From positions 93,889-157,888 of the forward strand of contig NZ_LBMW01000015.1 of NCBI RefSeq assembly GCF_026168105.1: 64,000 nucleotides of DNA, in the 5' to 3' direction. The position numbers and the translations under genes were made by a program. The notes beneath the pieces are model-generated. The model did no database searches. It saw only the letters and a program-made list of their open reading frames with translations, and was not told the origin of the DNA. Source of the stretch: Streptomyces hygroscopicus. Lineage in GTDB: Bacteria; Actinomycetota; Actinomycetes; Streptomycetales; Streptomycetaceae. This document shows, in pieces, positions 35,289-45,257 of the stretch (positions are counted from its first letter, which is position 1; every line of letters begins with the position of its first letter).

Positions 35289-36194
35289 TCACCGCCGTTT
35301 CGGCAGGGGCACCCGCATCAGGTCACGCGCCACGGTCAGTTCGCCCTCGAAGCCGGCGGCCCGTGCCTGCCGCTCGAACTCCTCGGGGTCCGAGTAGCGC
35401 TGGCTGAAGTGGGTGAGGACGAGATGCCGCACACCGGCGTCCGCCGCGACACGCCCCGCCTGACCCGCGGTCAGGTGCCCGTGATCGGCGGCCAGCCGGG
35501 CGTCCTCGTCCAGGAAGGTCGACTCGATGACGAGCATGTCGCAGCCGTCCGCGAGGTCGTGCACCCCGTCGCACAGCCGGGTGTCCATGACGAAGGCGAA
35601 CCGTTGTCCGCGCCGCACTTCGCTGACCTCGTCGAGCAGGACCCCGCCGAGGGAGCCCTCACGCTGGATCCGGCCGATGTCGGGCCCCGCGATGCCGTGC
35701 GCCGCGAGGCGCTCGGGCAGCATGCGGCGCCCGTCGGGCTCGACGAGCCGGTAGCCGAAGGACTCGACGGGGTGGGAGAGCCGACGAGCCTGAAGGGTGT
35801 ATCCGGGGGTGACGGCGAGGGTCCCGTCGGCCTCGACCGGTGCCTCGGCCAGCCGGACGGTCTCGCGGTACGCCGTCGCATACCGCAGTCGCTCGAAGAA
35901 CCGCTGTCCCGACTTCGGGTAGTGCGCGGTGATCTTGTGGGGCACCTGGTCGAGGTTGATGCGCTGGATGACACCGGCAAGTCCGAGGGAGTGGTCCCCG
36001 TGGAAGTGGGTGACGCAGATCCGGTACACGTCGTTGGCGGCGACTCCGGCGCGCAGCATCTGCCGCTGGGTGCCCTCGCCGGGGTCGAAGAGGATGCCCC
36101 GGCCGTCCCACCGCAGCAGATAGCCGTTGTGGTTGCGGTGCCGGGTCGGGACCTGGCTCGCGGTGCCCAGGACCACCAGTTCACGTACGGACAC
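35289..36194 (-). CDS. rnz: Ribonuclease Z
   Basis: A metallo-β-lactamase-fold 3' tRNase of 301 aa. The motifs VTHFHGDHSLG (motif II), IESTFLDED and LTHFSQRY give the zinc ligands, and a short exosite-like arm lies near the middle. It trims tRNA 3' trailers. It starts at 36194, six bases after the HIT gene stop, so the two are probably co-transcribed. Confidence 0.95.
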   Translation of the reverse strand: MSVRELVVLGTASQVPTRHRNHNGYLLRWDGRGILFDPGEGTQRQMLRAGVAANDVYRICVTHFHGDHSLGLAGVIQRINLDQVPHKITAHYPKSGQRFFERLRYATAYRETVRLAEAPVEADGTLAVTPGYTLQARRLSHPVESFGYRLVEPDGRRMLPERLAAHGIAGPDIGRIQREGSLGGVLLDEVSEVRRGQRFAFVMDTRLCDGVHDLADGCDMLVIESTFLDEDARLAADHGHLTAGQAGRVAADAGVRHLVLTHFSQRYSDPEEFERQARAAGFEGELTVARDLMRVPLPKRR

Positions 36195-36200
36195 GGTGTC

Positions 36201-36554
36201 TTACCCGGGGGGCCACTGCAGGCCGCGGCCGCCAAGGACGTGGGCGTGCGCGTGGAACACGGTCTGGCCGGCGCCGCTGCCGGTGTTGAACACCACGCGG
36301 TAGCTCTCCAGCTTGTGCTCCGCGGCGACCTCTCCGGCCTCGCGGAGCACGTCGGCGGCGATGGCCGGTTCGGCGGCGGCAAGGGCGGCGACGTCCCTGT
36401 GATGGACCCGGGGAATGACCAGCACATGGGTCGGGGCCTGGGGGTTGATGTCCTGGAAGGCGACGGTGGTATCGGTCTCCCGGATGATCGTCGCCGGGAT
36501 GTGTCCCGCGATGATCTTGCAGAACAGGCAGTCGTCCTGCGGTTCTCCCGCCAT
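36201..36554 (-). CDS. HIT-family (HINT-like) hydrolase
   Basis: The 117-aa protein ends in the histidine triad HAHAHVLGG and starts with the CLFCKIIAGHIPATII segment of HINT proteins; a second histidine pair is in RVHHRDVAAL. Such enzymes hydrolyse adenosine 5'-phosphoramidates and related nucleotides. The initial C-x2-C could bind zinc, as in HINT relatives. It forms a two-gene unit with rnz. Confidence 0.93.
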   Translation of the reverse strand: MAGEPQDDCLFCKIIAGHIPATIIRETDTTVAFQDINPQAPTHVLVIPRVHHRDVAALAAAEPAIAADVLREAGEVAAEHKLESYRVVFNTGSGAGQTVFHAHAHVLGGRGLQWPPG

Positions 36555-36691
36555 GTGCGTGTCTCCTCACACCGACTGATCACGACGACGGCATGCTATC
36601 GGCCCGGACCCGGCGGGCACCCACCCCCTTCGGGAGGGGAAGCCGTGCCCTTCCCCCATCGCAGGCCTCGAAGGCGGGCGGTGAGGTCGCG

Positions 36692-39600
36692 TCACCGGGA
36701 CGGCAGCTCCGGGGGCCGCTTCGCCGGGTGTTCCTCCAGCGCCGCCAGGGCCAGCCGGATCGCCTCGTCCAGCTGCACGTCACGCCCGGCCGCGTGATCC
36801 TGCGGCGCCTGTACGACCGCCACATCGGGATCGACGCCGTGGTTCTCGACGCCCCACCCCGGCCCCTCCAGCCAGATCGCGTACTTCGGCTGCGTCACCA
36901 GCGTCCCGTCGACCAGGCGGTATGTGCTGTCGATGCCGACGACCCCGCCCCAGGTCCGCGTCCCCACCACCGGCCCGATCCCGAGCGCCTTGACCGCCGC
37001 GGTGACGATGTCCCCGTCCGACCCGGAGAATTCGTCGGCGACGGCGACGACGGGCCCGCGCGGCGCATCCTCGGGGTAGCTGTAGGGCCGCTGCCCGCGC
37101 GGCGCCTCCCATCCCACGATGCGCCGCGTCAGCTTCTCCACGACCAGCTGGGAGGTGTGCCCGCCCCGGTTCTCACGGACGTCCACGACCAGTCCTTCCC
37201 GGGCGAGTTCGACCCTCAGGTCGCGGTGGAGCTGTGCCCACCCCGAGCCCACCATGTCCGGCACGTGCAGGTACCCGAGCCGCCCGCCGGACCGCTCGTG
37301 CACATGGGCCCGCCGACCGGCCACCCACGCGTGGTACCGCAGCGGCCCCTCGTCCGCGATCGGGATCACGACGGCGTGCCGCGGGTCGCCGCCGCCCGCG
37401 GGCAGGACCGTCAGCTCCACCGGTTTGCCCGCCGTCCCGACCAGCAGCGGCCCGGGCCCGGTCACCGGGTCCACCGGCCGGCCGCCGACCGCGACGATCG
37501 CGTCCCCGGCCCGTACGGCGACGCCGGGCGCGGCCAGCGGCGCGTGCGCGTCGGGGTCGGAGGTCTCCGAGGGGAGCACCCGGTCGATGCGCCAGTTCCC
37601 GTCCGCGTCCCGGGAGATGTCGGCCCCGAGCAGCCCCTGCCCCCGGTCGGCGCCCGGTCCGCGCCCGGGCGGCGCAACGTACGCGTGCGAGGTGCCCAGC
37701 TCGCCCTGCACCTCCCACAGGAGGTCCGTGAGGTCGTCGTGGGTGGCGACACGCCCGAGAACGGGCCGGTACCGGTCAAGGACGGCCTCCCAGTCGACCC
37801 CGCCCAGGTCCGGCCGCCAGAAGTTGTCCCGCATGAGGCGTCCGGTCTCGTCGTACATCTGCCGCCATTCGGCCGCGGGGTCGACGGTCTGCCGTATGCG
37901 CGACAGGTCGACGGTGATGTTCGCGCCGCTGTCGTCGTCGCCCGGGGCGCGCCGGTCGCTCGGTACGACCTTGAGCTTGCCGTCGGTCCACAGCAGCACC
38001 CGCTTGCCGTCGCCGCTGACCGCGAAGTGGTCGGCGTCCGCGGCGAGGTGCTCGACACGCTGCTGGACGAGGTCGTACCGCTCCAGCTCGGTCCTCGGCT
38101 CGGGGTCGTCGGGCGTGGCGCGCGACGTGCCGAGCACACCGCGCACCGGATGCCGCAGCCACAGCACCCCGTCCTTGGCAGCACGCAGCCCGGAGTAGCG
38201 CGCGGCCTCGACCGGGAAGGGCACGATCCGGTCGGCGAGGCCCTCCAGGTCGATCCGGGTCGTGGGCGTGCCCTCGCTGTCGGGCGTCTCGTCCTTGTCG
38301 GGCGTCTCGAGGGGACGGCCGTGCCGCTGCGGGCCGAAGGGCGACGGAGTGGTCGCGGCCAGCGTGATCAGATGCGGCCGTGAGCCGCCCACGAAAGCCA
38401 GGTCGAAGACGTGCTCGTCGTAGACGGGGTCGAAGGAGCGCGCCGAGAGGAAGGCCAGGTGCTTCCCGTCCAGCGTGAACGCGGGCGCGTAGTCCCGGAA
38501 GCGGAGCGGTGTCGCCTCGATCACCGACAGATCGGCCGTGTTGGCGAGCTTGAGCTGGCGCAGCGGGCGGGGGCCGGGGTGGGACCAGGCCAGCCATGCC
38601 GAGTCCGGCGAGAAGACCAGCCCGCCGACCTCGCCGTCCGCGCTGCGGTCGACCTCGCGCACCTCGCCGCTGTCACGCTCGACGAGCAGCACCCGCCCGT
38701 CGTGCGCGGCGACCGCGACCCTGCTGCCGTCGGGCGCCAGCGCGAGCCCGAGCACCCGGCCGATCCGCCCGGCCGCCAGCCTGCGGGGGCTGGCGCCGGG
38801 CGCGAGGCCAGTGGCGGGCGCGAACTCCAGTGCGTCGTCGCCCTCCGCGTCCGTCACCCACACCACCCACTCCTCGCCGTCCACACGGAAGGTGTGCGGC
38901 TGCCGCGCGCGGATGCCCTGCTCGGCGGCGAGCGCGCGGGCCGGACCCGAGCGGTGGGTGACCCAGTGCACGGCGCCGCGCACGGAGACCGCGCTGCCCC
39001 GCCCGGTGTGGTCGGGCGAGGCGGCCCCGAACCAGCGGGCCGCGCTCACCGGGTGCGGCTGGAGGCCGACGCGCTGCCCGCCGAGCCGGATGCCGAGCCG
39101 CCGGGGCTCGGCGCCGTCGAGGTCGTCGAGGAGCCACAGTTCACCGGCGGAGCAGTACACGACCCGGGTGCCGTCGGTGGCCGCGTGCCGGGCGTAGAAG
39201 CCTCCCCCGAGGGGTGTGTGCCGGCGCAGGTCCGACCCGTCGGCGAGCGACGAGTACAACGCGCCGACGCCCTCGTGGTCGGCGAGGAAGGCGATCCTCG
39301 CCCGAGGTCCGGGCTCTGCCCGGCCGGAAGTGCCCCCCGTCGTCACCCACACCGGGTACTCGATGTTGCCGTCGAGGTCCTCGTGGAGCCGTACGAACTC
39401 CCCCTCGCCCTCCCGGTCGATCCACAGCTTCCCCGCGGTGCCGCCCCGGTACCGCTTCCACCAGGCGGCCTCCCGGCCCATCGACGCGGACAGCAGCACC
39501 GTGCGCGGACCGTACGCGACCTCGCCGACCGGCCCGTGGGGCAGCCTGGTGGCCGGTCCGCCGTCGAGCGGCACGGCGTGCGCCCAGGTGCGGCGCAGCG

Positions 39601-39940
39601 AGGCCTGGCCGGCCGCGCTCAGGGCGAGCACGTGGCCCCCCGGGGTCCAGCCGCGCACCTGGGTCCTCGAACTTCCCCAGTACGTCAGGCGCTTGGCAGG
39701 TCCGCCGTCGATCGGGGCGATGTGCACCTCGGGTGCGCCGTCGCGGGTGGAGGTCCAGGCGACGGTCGTGCCGTCCGGGGAGATACGGGGGTGGTTCACC
39801 GGGACGCCGTCGGCGCTGACCCGCCAGGCGCGGCCGCCGTCGAGCGGGGCGACCCAGACGTCGTCCTCGGCGGTGAAGGCGACCAACTCGTCGTGCACAT
39901 GCGGGAAGCGGAGATACGCGGGCGATGCGGACCGAGTCAC
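36692..39940 (-). CDS. Tricorn protease
   Basis: The 1082-aa protein has the tricorn layout: a six-bladed then a seven-bladed β-propeller (about residues 10-320 and 330-680), a tricorn C1 domain, a PDZ domain (about 780-860) and the S41 peptidase core. The catalytic His lies in GTSHAYV and the nucleophile serine in DEFSGSDGD, with the following Asp that selects basic P1 residues. Tricorn degrades peptides released by the proteasome, which streptomycetes possess. Monocistronic; no signal peptide. Confidence 0.93.
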   Translation of the reverse strand: MTRSASPAYLRFPHVHDELVAFTAEDDVWVAPLDGGRAWRVSADGVPVNHPRISPDGTTVAWTSTRDGAPEVHIAPIDGGPAKRLTYWGSSRTQVRGWTPGGHVLALSAAGQASLRRTWAHAVPLDGGPATRLPHGPVGEVAYGPRTVLLSASMGREAAWWKRYRGGTAGKLWIDREGEGEFVRLHEDLDGNIEYPVWVTTGGTSGRAEPGPRARIAFLADHEGVGALYSSLADGSDLRRHTPLGGGFYARHAATDGTRVVYCSAGELWLLDDLDGAEPRRLGIRLGGQRVGLQPHPVSAARWFGAASPDHTGRGSAVSVRGAVHWVTHRSGPARALAAEQGIRARQPHTFRVDGEEWVVWVTDAEGDDALEFAPATGLAPGASPRRLAAGRIGRVLGLALAPDGSRVAVAAHDGRVLLVERDSGEVREVDRSADGEVGGLVFSPDSAWLAWSHPGPRPLRQLKLANTADLSVIEATPLRFRDYAPAFTLDGKHLAFLSARSFDPVYDEHVFDLAFVGGSRPHLITLAATTPSPFGPQRHGRPLETPDKDETPDSEGTPTTRIDLEGLADRIVPFPVEAARYSGLRAAKDGVLWLRHPVRGVLGTSRATPDDPEPRTELERYDLVQQRVEHLAADADHFAVSGDGKRVLLWTDGKLKVVPSDRRAPGDDDSGANITVDLSRIRQTVDPAAEWRQMYDETGRLMRDNFWRPDLGGVDWEAVLDRYRPVLGRVATHDDLTDLLWEVQGELGTSHAYVAPPGRGPGADRGQGLLGADISRDADGNWRIDRVLPSETSDPDAHAPLAAPGVAVRAGDAIVAVGGRPVDPVTGPGPLLVGTAGKPVELTVLPAGGGDPRHAVVIPIADEGPLRYHAWVAGRRAHVHERSGGRLGYLHVPDMVGSGWAQLHRDLRVELAREGLVVDVRENRGGHTSQLVVEKLTRRIVGWEAPRGQRPYSYPEDAPRGPVVAVADEFSGSDGDIVTAAVKALGIGPVVGTRTWGGVVGIDSTYRLVDGTLVTQPKYAIWLEGPGWGVENHGVDPDVAVVQAPQDHAAGRDVQLDEAIRLALAALEEHPAKRPPELPSR

Positions 39941-40010
39941 CGGATCACCCTAAGCAGCGAGTGCCCTCTCCGGCAGGGGTTTCCCCACTTGCCCCGGCAC
40001 CGTGCGCCTG

Positions 40011-40577
40011 TCACTTGCCCTGGACCGGCCAGCAGGTGGGGTCGCCCTGGCACCAGATGGTCTTGGTCACGGTGACGGTGGGCCCGGGCTGCCAGGGAGT
40101 GATCGGCCGGTAGGTGGCGGGCGGTGTACCGGCCGGTGTACCGGCGTCGCAGTTGCCCAGGCCGCTGACGTGGAAGAGTTCCTTGCCGCCCACGGTGGCC
40201 CTGAGGTCTCCGCGGACGCACTTGCCGTCGACGGCCCGGGTGACCCTGCCCTTCACGGTGATGTCCTTGCCGTCGCTCGTCTGTCCCCGGCAGTCGACGG
40301 TGACGACGGTGGTCTCGGTCGGCGCGGGCGTCCGTACGGACGCGGCGGTCGTGCCGCCGTTGCCGTAACTGCCGGTGCAGCTGAGCCAGCGCACGTTCAC
40401 ATGCTGCCGTTCCAGCTCCCTGGTCGCGGTCTGGTCGGTGGTGTACGCCGCCGACACGGAACTCAGGTCACCGGGCTGGCACGCCACCGCTCCACCCACG
40501 GCGACCGTCACGAGCCCGGTCACCGCCGCGAGCCGCGGCCCCTTCGGCCGCCGCCAAATCCGCCTCAATGCCCCCAT
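40011..40577 (-). CDS. Secreted or lipoprotein-like hypothetical protein
   Basis: The 188-aa product has an Arg-rich start (RRIWRRPKG) and a hydrophobic stretch ending GGAVACQPG, a plausible lipobox with Cys at residue 33. The mature part has four further cysteines (SCTG, DCRG, KCVRG, NCDAG) plus two near the C-terminal GDPTCW, suggesting disulfides. No family recognised. It is followed at 39941 by the tricorn gene in the same direction. Confidence 0.75.
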   Translation of the reverse strand: MGALRRIWRRPKGPRLAAVTGLVTVAVGGAVACQPGDLSSVSAAYTTDQTATRELERQHVNVRWLSCTGSYGNGGTTAASVRTPAPTETTVVTVDCRGQTSDGKDITVKGRVTRAVDGKCVRGDLRATVGGKELFHVSGLGNCDAGTPAGTPPATYRPITPWQPGPTVTVTKTIWCQGDPTCWPVQGK

Positions 40578-40668
40578 GGAGGGCAGCGTGCCACTGACCC
40601 GGCCACGGCGGTAGAGCGCATACGGCCATGGCTCACACGCCGGTCAGGTCGCACGGAACACGGCGGCC

Positions 40669-41061
40669 TCAGCCGCGCAGCAGCAGCCACTCCTGGAGTT
40701 CCACCAGGTTGCCCTCGGGGTCCTTGAGATGGGCGACGCGCATACGGTCGGTCATGGGGGCCGGGCCGTGCAGCAGGGTCGCGCCCCGGGAGGTGATTCC
40801 GTCGCAGTACGCGTCCAGGTCGTCCACGCGCAGCACGACCAGCGAACGGTGGCCGGTCGCCTCGTCGCCCAGTTCGCCCAGGACCTGGGCCATCATCTCC
40901 CGGTCCTGCAGCGCGATGCCCGCCGAGCCGGTGGAGGGGCTGAACTTCTCGTACGGGCCGTCCACCGCCCCCGACTGGGGCTTGAGGCCGAGGACCTCGG
41001 CGTAGAACCTGTAGCACGCGGCGAAGTCCGAGACCAGCAGCCGCACTTGGGCGAGTTCCAT
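40669..41061 (-). CDS. VOC-superfamily (glyoxalase/dioxygenase fold) protein
   Basis: The 130-aa protein has the paired βαβββ modules of the vicinal oxygen chelate fold (VRLLVSDFAACYRFYAEVLG and VAHLKDPEGNLVELQEWL). Metal-binding positions include a Glu in the C-terminal VELQ but the N-terminal His is not obvious, so it may not be an active glyoxalase. It follows rsmE by 15 nt and is probably co-transcribed. Confidence 0.88.
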   Translation of the reverse strand: MELAQVRLLVSDFAACYRFYAEVLGLKPQSGAVDGPYEKFSPSTGSAGIALQDREMMAQVLGELGDEATGHRSLVVLRVDDLDAYCDGITSRGATLLHGPAPMTDRMRVAHLKDPEGNLVELQEWLLLRG

Positions 41062-41076
41062 GGTGTCCCCCTTGGG

Positions 41077-41817
41077 TCAGGACCAGCGGCCCGTGCGGCC
41101 GAGCAGCAGCGCCGTCGCCGCGGTACCGGCGGTCGATGTACGCAGGACCGTACGCCCCAGCCGGAACGCCCTCGCACCCGCGACCTGGAACGCCGCCAAC
41201 TCCTCGGGCGCGACGCCCCCTTCGGGCCCGACGACCAGCACGATCTCACCCTCGGCGGGGAGTTCGGCCCTCGCCAGGGGCTCGTCGCCGCTCTCGTGGA
41301 GGACCGCGGCGAAATCGGCTTTGGCGAGAAGTGCGGCAACCTGCTTGGTGGAGGCCGCGTCCGCGACCTCCGGGAAGCGCACCCGGCGGGACTGCTTTCC
41401 CGCCTCGCGGGCGGTGGCCCGCCACTTGCCGAGCGCCTTCAGCCCGCGGTCGCCCTTCCACTGGGTGATGCACCGGGAGGCCGCCCACGGCACGATCGCG
41501 TCGACGCCCACCTCGGTCATGGTCTCCACCGCCAGCTCGCCCCGGTCCCCCTTGGGCAGGGCCTGGACGACGGTGATGCGCGGGGATCCCTCGGGCTCCT
41601 CCTGGAGGGACTCCAGGTCCGTCACCACCAGGCGGTCCTTGCCCTCGGCGGCCTTCACCACTCCCTCGGTCCACCGTCCGCGCCCGTCCGTGAGGACCAC
41701 GTCCTCGCCGGGCCGCAGCCGCTTCACCGAGACGGCGTGCCGCCCCTCGGGGCCGTCGAGCACGAACTCCGCCCCGATTCCCTTGAGTTGGTCGACGAAG
41801 AACACGGGAGCCGTCAT
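41077..41817 (-). CDS. rsmE: 16S rRNA m3U1498 methyltransferase
   Basis: RsmE methylates U1498 in the decoding centre. The 246-aa protein has a small N-terminal PUA-like domain and a SPOUT knot with VVGPEGGVAPEELAAF and LGRTVLRTSTAGTAA, the SAM-binding trefoil. ATG 41817 overlaps the stop of the upstream nitronate monooxygenase-like gene (ATGA). In many bacteria rsmE sits near dnaJ, as here. Confidence 0.95.
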   Translation of the reverse strand: MTAPVFFVDQLKGIGAEFVLDGPEGRHAVSVKRLRPGEDVVLTDGRGRWTEGVVKAAEGKDRLVVTDLESLQEEPEGSPRITVVQALPKGDRGELAVETMTEVGVDAIVPWAASRCITQWKGDRGLKALGKWRATAREAGKQSRRVRFPEVADAASTKQVAALLAKADFAAVLHESGDEPLARAELPAEGEIVLVVGPEGGVAPEELAAFQVAGARAFRLGRTVLRTSTAGTAATALLLGRTGRWS

Positions 41818-42890
41818 CGCCCGGCACCTCCCGTCGACAACCCTGTCGTGGCCGCCCGGAGTTCCGCCGCCAGCACCTCCACCAGTTGCCCGGCGGGCAG
41901 TTCACGGGCCAGACGGTGGCCCTGCCCGGCCCACAGCGCCATGCCCTGCGCGTCACCGGCCTTGGCGGCCGCCTTGCGCAGCGGCGAGGTGAGGTGGTGG
42001 ATCTCGGGGTAGGCGGCGGGCGCGTAGGGACCGTGCTCCCGCATGAACCGGTTGACCAGACCGCGCGCCGGGCGCCCGGAGAACGCGCGGGTCAGCTCGG
42101 TCCGGACGAACCGGGGGTCGGTCAGGGCCTGCTTGTGCACTCGGTTCGCGCCGGACTCGGGCGTCGCGAGGAACGCGGTGCCGAGCTGTGCGGCGCTCGC
42201 GCCCGCCGCGAGCGCCGCGGCGATCTGGCTGCCGCGCATCAGGCCTCCGGCCGCCACGACGGGGATCCGTACGGCCTCGCGGACCTGGGCGACCAGGGAG
42301 AGCAGGCCTATGCCGGCGCCGTCGTTCTCGGCGATGTCGCGGTGGGTGCCCTGGTGGCCGCCGGCCTCGACGCCCTGCACGATCACTGCGTCGGCCCCCG
42401 CGTCCTGTACGGCGAGGGCCTCCTCGGCGGTGGTCGCGGCGGCCAGGGTGAAGGTGCCCGCGCGACGCAGGGAGTCCAGTACGTCCGGGGCGGGGACCCC
42501 GAAGTGGAAGGAGACCACCGGCACCGGGTTGTCGAGGAGGACGGCCAGCTTGGCGTCGTAGCCGTCGTCCCGGCCGCTCTCGGGGTCGCCGAGCTCGGTC
42601 TCGTACCAGGCGGCCTCACCTGCGAGCTGGCTGGCGTAGACCTCGACGGCGGCGGGGTCGGCATACTCGGGCTGCGGCAGGAACAGGTTCACGCCGAAGG
42701 GGGCAGCCGTGAGCCCGCGGAGCTGCTTGATCTCCTGGTACATACCGTCGGCGGTCTTGTAGCCGGCGGCGAGGAATCCCAGACCGCCGGCCTCGGACAC
42801 GGCGGCGGCGAGCTGGGGCACGGAGACGCCACCCGCCATGGGGGCCTGCACGATCGGATGACGGAGAAGATCGGTCAGCGCGGAGGACAT
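41814..42890 (-). CDS. Nitronate monooxygenase-family FMN enzyme
   Basis: The 358-aa TIM-barrel flavoprotein has HPIVQAPMAGG at the N-terminus, VQGVEAGGHQGTH, AAGGLMRGSQIAAALAAGA and QLGTAFLATPESGA, the FMN-binding pattern of nitronate monooxygenases and 2-nitropropane dioxygenases. The histidine in GGHQG is the expected catalytic base. It would oxidise toxic nitronates. It is coupled to rsmE and lies 172 nt after dnaJ. Confidence 0.9.
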   Translation of the reverse strand: MSSALTDLLRHPIVQAPMAGGVSVPQLAAAVSEAGGLGFLAAGYKTADGMYQEIKQLRGLTAAPFGVNLFLPQPEYADPAAVEVYASQLAGEAAWYETELGDPESGRDDGYDAKLAVLLDNPVPVVSFHFGVPAPDVLDSLRRAGTFTLAAATTAEEALAVQDAGADAVIVQGVEAGGHQGTHRDIAENDGAGIGLLSLVAQVREAVRIPVVAAGGLMRGSQIAAALAAGASAAQLGTAFLATPESGANRVHKQALTDPRFVRTELTRAFSGRPARGLVNRFMREHGPYAPAAYPEIHHLTSPLRKAAAKAGDAQGMALWAGQGHRLARELPAGQLVEVLAAELRAATTGLSTGGAGR

Positions 42891-43062
42891 GACCGCATGT
42901 TGTCACGTCCTCCGAACAAGTCCGAATCCGGCCTTCCGCCGGCATAGGCCGGGGGAATGGGCGGCGGGTCAGAGGCGGTGGGCGGGCACCGGCGACCGTC
43001 GACTTTCAGCCAACTTCGTGCGACGCCGGACGCCTCGCCAACGCCGGGTGCCCAACAAAACG

Positions 43063-44199
43063 TCACCGCCCGTTGAACGCATCCTTCAGCCGCGAGAACA
43101 ATCCCTGCTGCCCCGGCTGGAACTGCCCCTGCGGCCGCTCTTCGCCCCGCAGCTTCGCCAGCTCGCGCAGCAGCCGCTCCTGCTCCGGTTCCAGCTTCGT
43201 CGGGGTCTGCACCTCGACGTGGACGACGAGGTCGCCGCGGCCGCCACCACGCAGATGTGTGACACCGCGGTTGTGCAGCGGGATCGACTGCCCGGACTGC
43301 GTACCGGGACGGATGTCGACCTCCTCCAGGCCGTCCAGCGTCTCCAGCGGGACCTTCGTGCCGAGGGCCGCCGCCGTCATCGGGATGGTGACCGTGCAGT
43401 GCAGATCGTCGCCGCGACGCTGGAAGGTCGAATGCGGCAGCTCGTGGATCTCGACGTACAGGTCGCCGGCGGGACCGCCGCCGGGGCCGACCTCGCCCTC
43501 GCCGGCGAGCTGGATCCGGGTGCCGTTGTCGACACCGGCGGGAATCTTGACCGTGAGCGTCCTGCGGGAGCGCACGCGTCCGTCGCCCGCGCACTCCGGG
43601 CACGGGTTGGGGACGATCGTGCCGAAGCCCTGGCACTGCGGACACGGCCGGGAGGTCATGACCTGACCCAGGAAGGACCGCGTGACCTGCGAGACCTCAC
43701 CACGGCCGCGGCACATGTCACAGGTCTGCGCGGAGGTCCCGGGCGCCGCGCCCTCGCCGTTGCAGGTGTTGCAGACGATGGCCGTGTCGACCTGGATGTC
43801 CTTCGTCGTGCCGAAGGCCGCCTCGTCGAGCTCGACCTCCAGCCGGATCATGGCGTCCTGCCCCCGGCGGGTGCGCGAGCGCGGACCGCGCTGCGACGCC
43901 GTACCGAAGAACGCGTCCATGATGTCGGAGAAGTTCCCGAAGCCGCCCGCGCCGAAGCCGCCCGCGCCGGCACCGCCCGCCTGGGACAGCGGGTCGCCGC
44001 CGAGGTCGTAGACCTGCTTCTTCTGCGGGTCCGAGAGCACCTCGTACGCCGCGTTGATCTCCTTGAACCGCTCCTGCGTCTTGGGATCGGGATTGACGTC
44101 CGGGTGCAGCTCGCGGGCGAGCCTGCGGAACGCCTTCTTGATCTCTTCCTGCGACGCGTCGCGGCGCACGCCGAGGACGGCGTAGTAGTCCGTGGCCAC
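43063..44199 (-). CDS. dnaJ: Chaperone DnaJ (HrcA-linked copy)
   Basis: The 378-aa type I DnaJ has a J domain with HPD (ELHPDVNPD), a G/F-rich linker (AGGAGAGGFGAGGFG) and four CxxCxGxG zinc repeats (CNTCNGEG, CDMCRGRG, CPQCQGFG, CPECAGDG). GTG 44199 directly abuts the hrcA stop, so the two are one operon controlled by the CIRCE element upstream of hrcA. It is the second DnaJ of the genome if the usual dnaK operon copy exists elsewhere. Confidence 0.96.
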   Translation of the reverse strand: MATDYYAVLGVRRDASQEEIKKAFRRLARELHPDVNPDPKTQERFKEINAAYEVLSDPQKKQVYDLGGDPLSQAGGAGAGGFGAGGFGNFSDIMDAFFGTASQRGPRSRTRRGQDAMIRLEVELDEAAFGTTKDIQVDTAIVCNTCNGEGAAPGTSAQTCDMCRGRGEVSQVTRSFLGQVMTSRPCPQCQGFGTIVPNPCPECAGDGRVRSRRTLTVKIPAGVDNGTRIQLAGEGEVGPGGGPAGDLYVEIHELPHSTFQRRGDDLHCTVTIPMTAAALGTKVPLETLDGLEEVDIRPGTQSGQSIPLHNRGVTHLRGGGRGDLVVHVEVQTPTKLEPEQERLLRELAKLRGEERPQGQFQPGQQGLFSRLKDAFNGR

Positions 44200-45216
44200 T
44201 TACGACTCCGCCAGGATCTGTCCGACGTACCGTGCCACCGCTCGTACCGCTCCCATCGTTCCCGGGTAATCCATGCGGGTCGGTCCGACCACGCCGAGTT
44301 TGGCCACTGCCTCGCCGCCCGAACCGTAGCCGACGGAGACGATGGAAGTGGAGTTGAGTCCCTCATAGGCGTTCTCATGGCCGATACGCACCCGCATGGC
44401 CGGATCCTTCGCCTCACCCAGCAGCTTGAGGAGCACGACCTGCTCCTCAAGCGCCTCCAGGACGGGGCGGATGCTGAGAGGGAAATCATGCGCGAAACGG
44501 GTGAGATTGGCGGTTCCGCCGATCATCAGCCGCTCCTCGGTCTCCTCCACGAGCGTCTCCAGAAGGGTGGAGAGCACGGTGGAAACCGCACCCCGGTCCT
44601 CCGCCTCGAAGGCTTCGGGCAGGTCCTGCACGAGCTGCGGAACGTCCGCGAAGCGGCGGCCGGCGACTCGGCTGTTGAGCCGGGCACGCAGATCCGCGAG
44701 AGACGTTTCTCCGAACGGCGCCGGGCAGTCGATCATCCGCTGTTCGACCCGGCCGGTGTCCGTGATCAGCACGAGCATCAGGCGCGCGGGCGCCATCGAC
44801 AGCAGCTCCACGTGCCGCACGGTCGAGCGTGTCAGCGACGGGTACTGCACGACGGCGACCTGACGGGTGAGCTGCGCGAGCAGCCGTACCGTACGCGCCA
44901 CCACGTCGTCGAGGTCGACGGCGCCCTCCAGGAAGTTCTGGATCGCGCGGCGCTCGGGTGCGGTCATCGGCTTGACGCCCGCGAGCTTGTCGACGAAGAG
45001 GCGGTAGCCCTTGTCCGTGGGGATGCGTCCGGCGCTGGTGTGCGGCTGGGCGATGTAGCCCTCCTCCTCCAGCGCGGCCATGTCGTTGCGGACGGTGGCC
45101 GGGGAGACACCGAGGTTGTGCCGCTCGGTGAGCGCCTTGGAGCCCACCGGCTCCTCGGTGCCGACGTAGTCCTGGACGATGGCGCGCAGCACTTCGAGCC
45201 TGCGTTCACTGAGCAT
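44200..45216 (-). CDS. hrcA: Heat-inducible transcription repressor HrcA
   Basis: HrcA binds CIRCE elements and represses groE and dnaJ genes. The 338-aa protein has an N-terminal winged helix (LSERRLEVLRAIVQDYVGTEEPVGS, then VSPATVRNDMAALEEEGYI) and the GAF-like C-terminal region. ATG 45216 has GGAGG eight bases upstream; earlier in-frame starts lack one. A perfect CIRCE-like palindrome lies 42 bp upstream, so it is autoregulated. Confidence 0.96.
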   Translation of the reverse strand: MLSERRLEVLRAIVQDYVGTEEPVGSKALTERHNLGVSPATVRNDMAALEEEGYIAQPHTSAGRIPTDKGYRLFVDKLAGVKPMTAPERRAIQNFLEGAVDLDDVVARTVRLLAQLTRQVAVVQYPSLTRSTVRHVELLSMAPARLMLVLITDTGRVEQRMIDCPAPFGETSLADLRARLNSRVAGRRFADVPQLVQDLPEAFEAEDRGAVSTVLSTLLETLVEETEERLMIGGTANLTRFAHDFPLSIRPVLEALEEQVVLLKLLGEAKDPAMRVRIGHENAYEGLNSTSIVSVGYGSGGEAVAKLGVVGPTRMDYPGTMGAVRAVARYVGQILAES

Positions 45217-45257
45217 CGCGCACACCTCCAGCGATCGACGTCCCGTTGGCGCTTCCC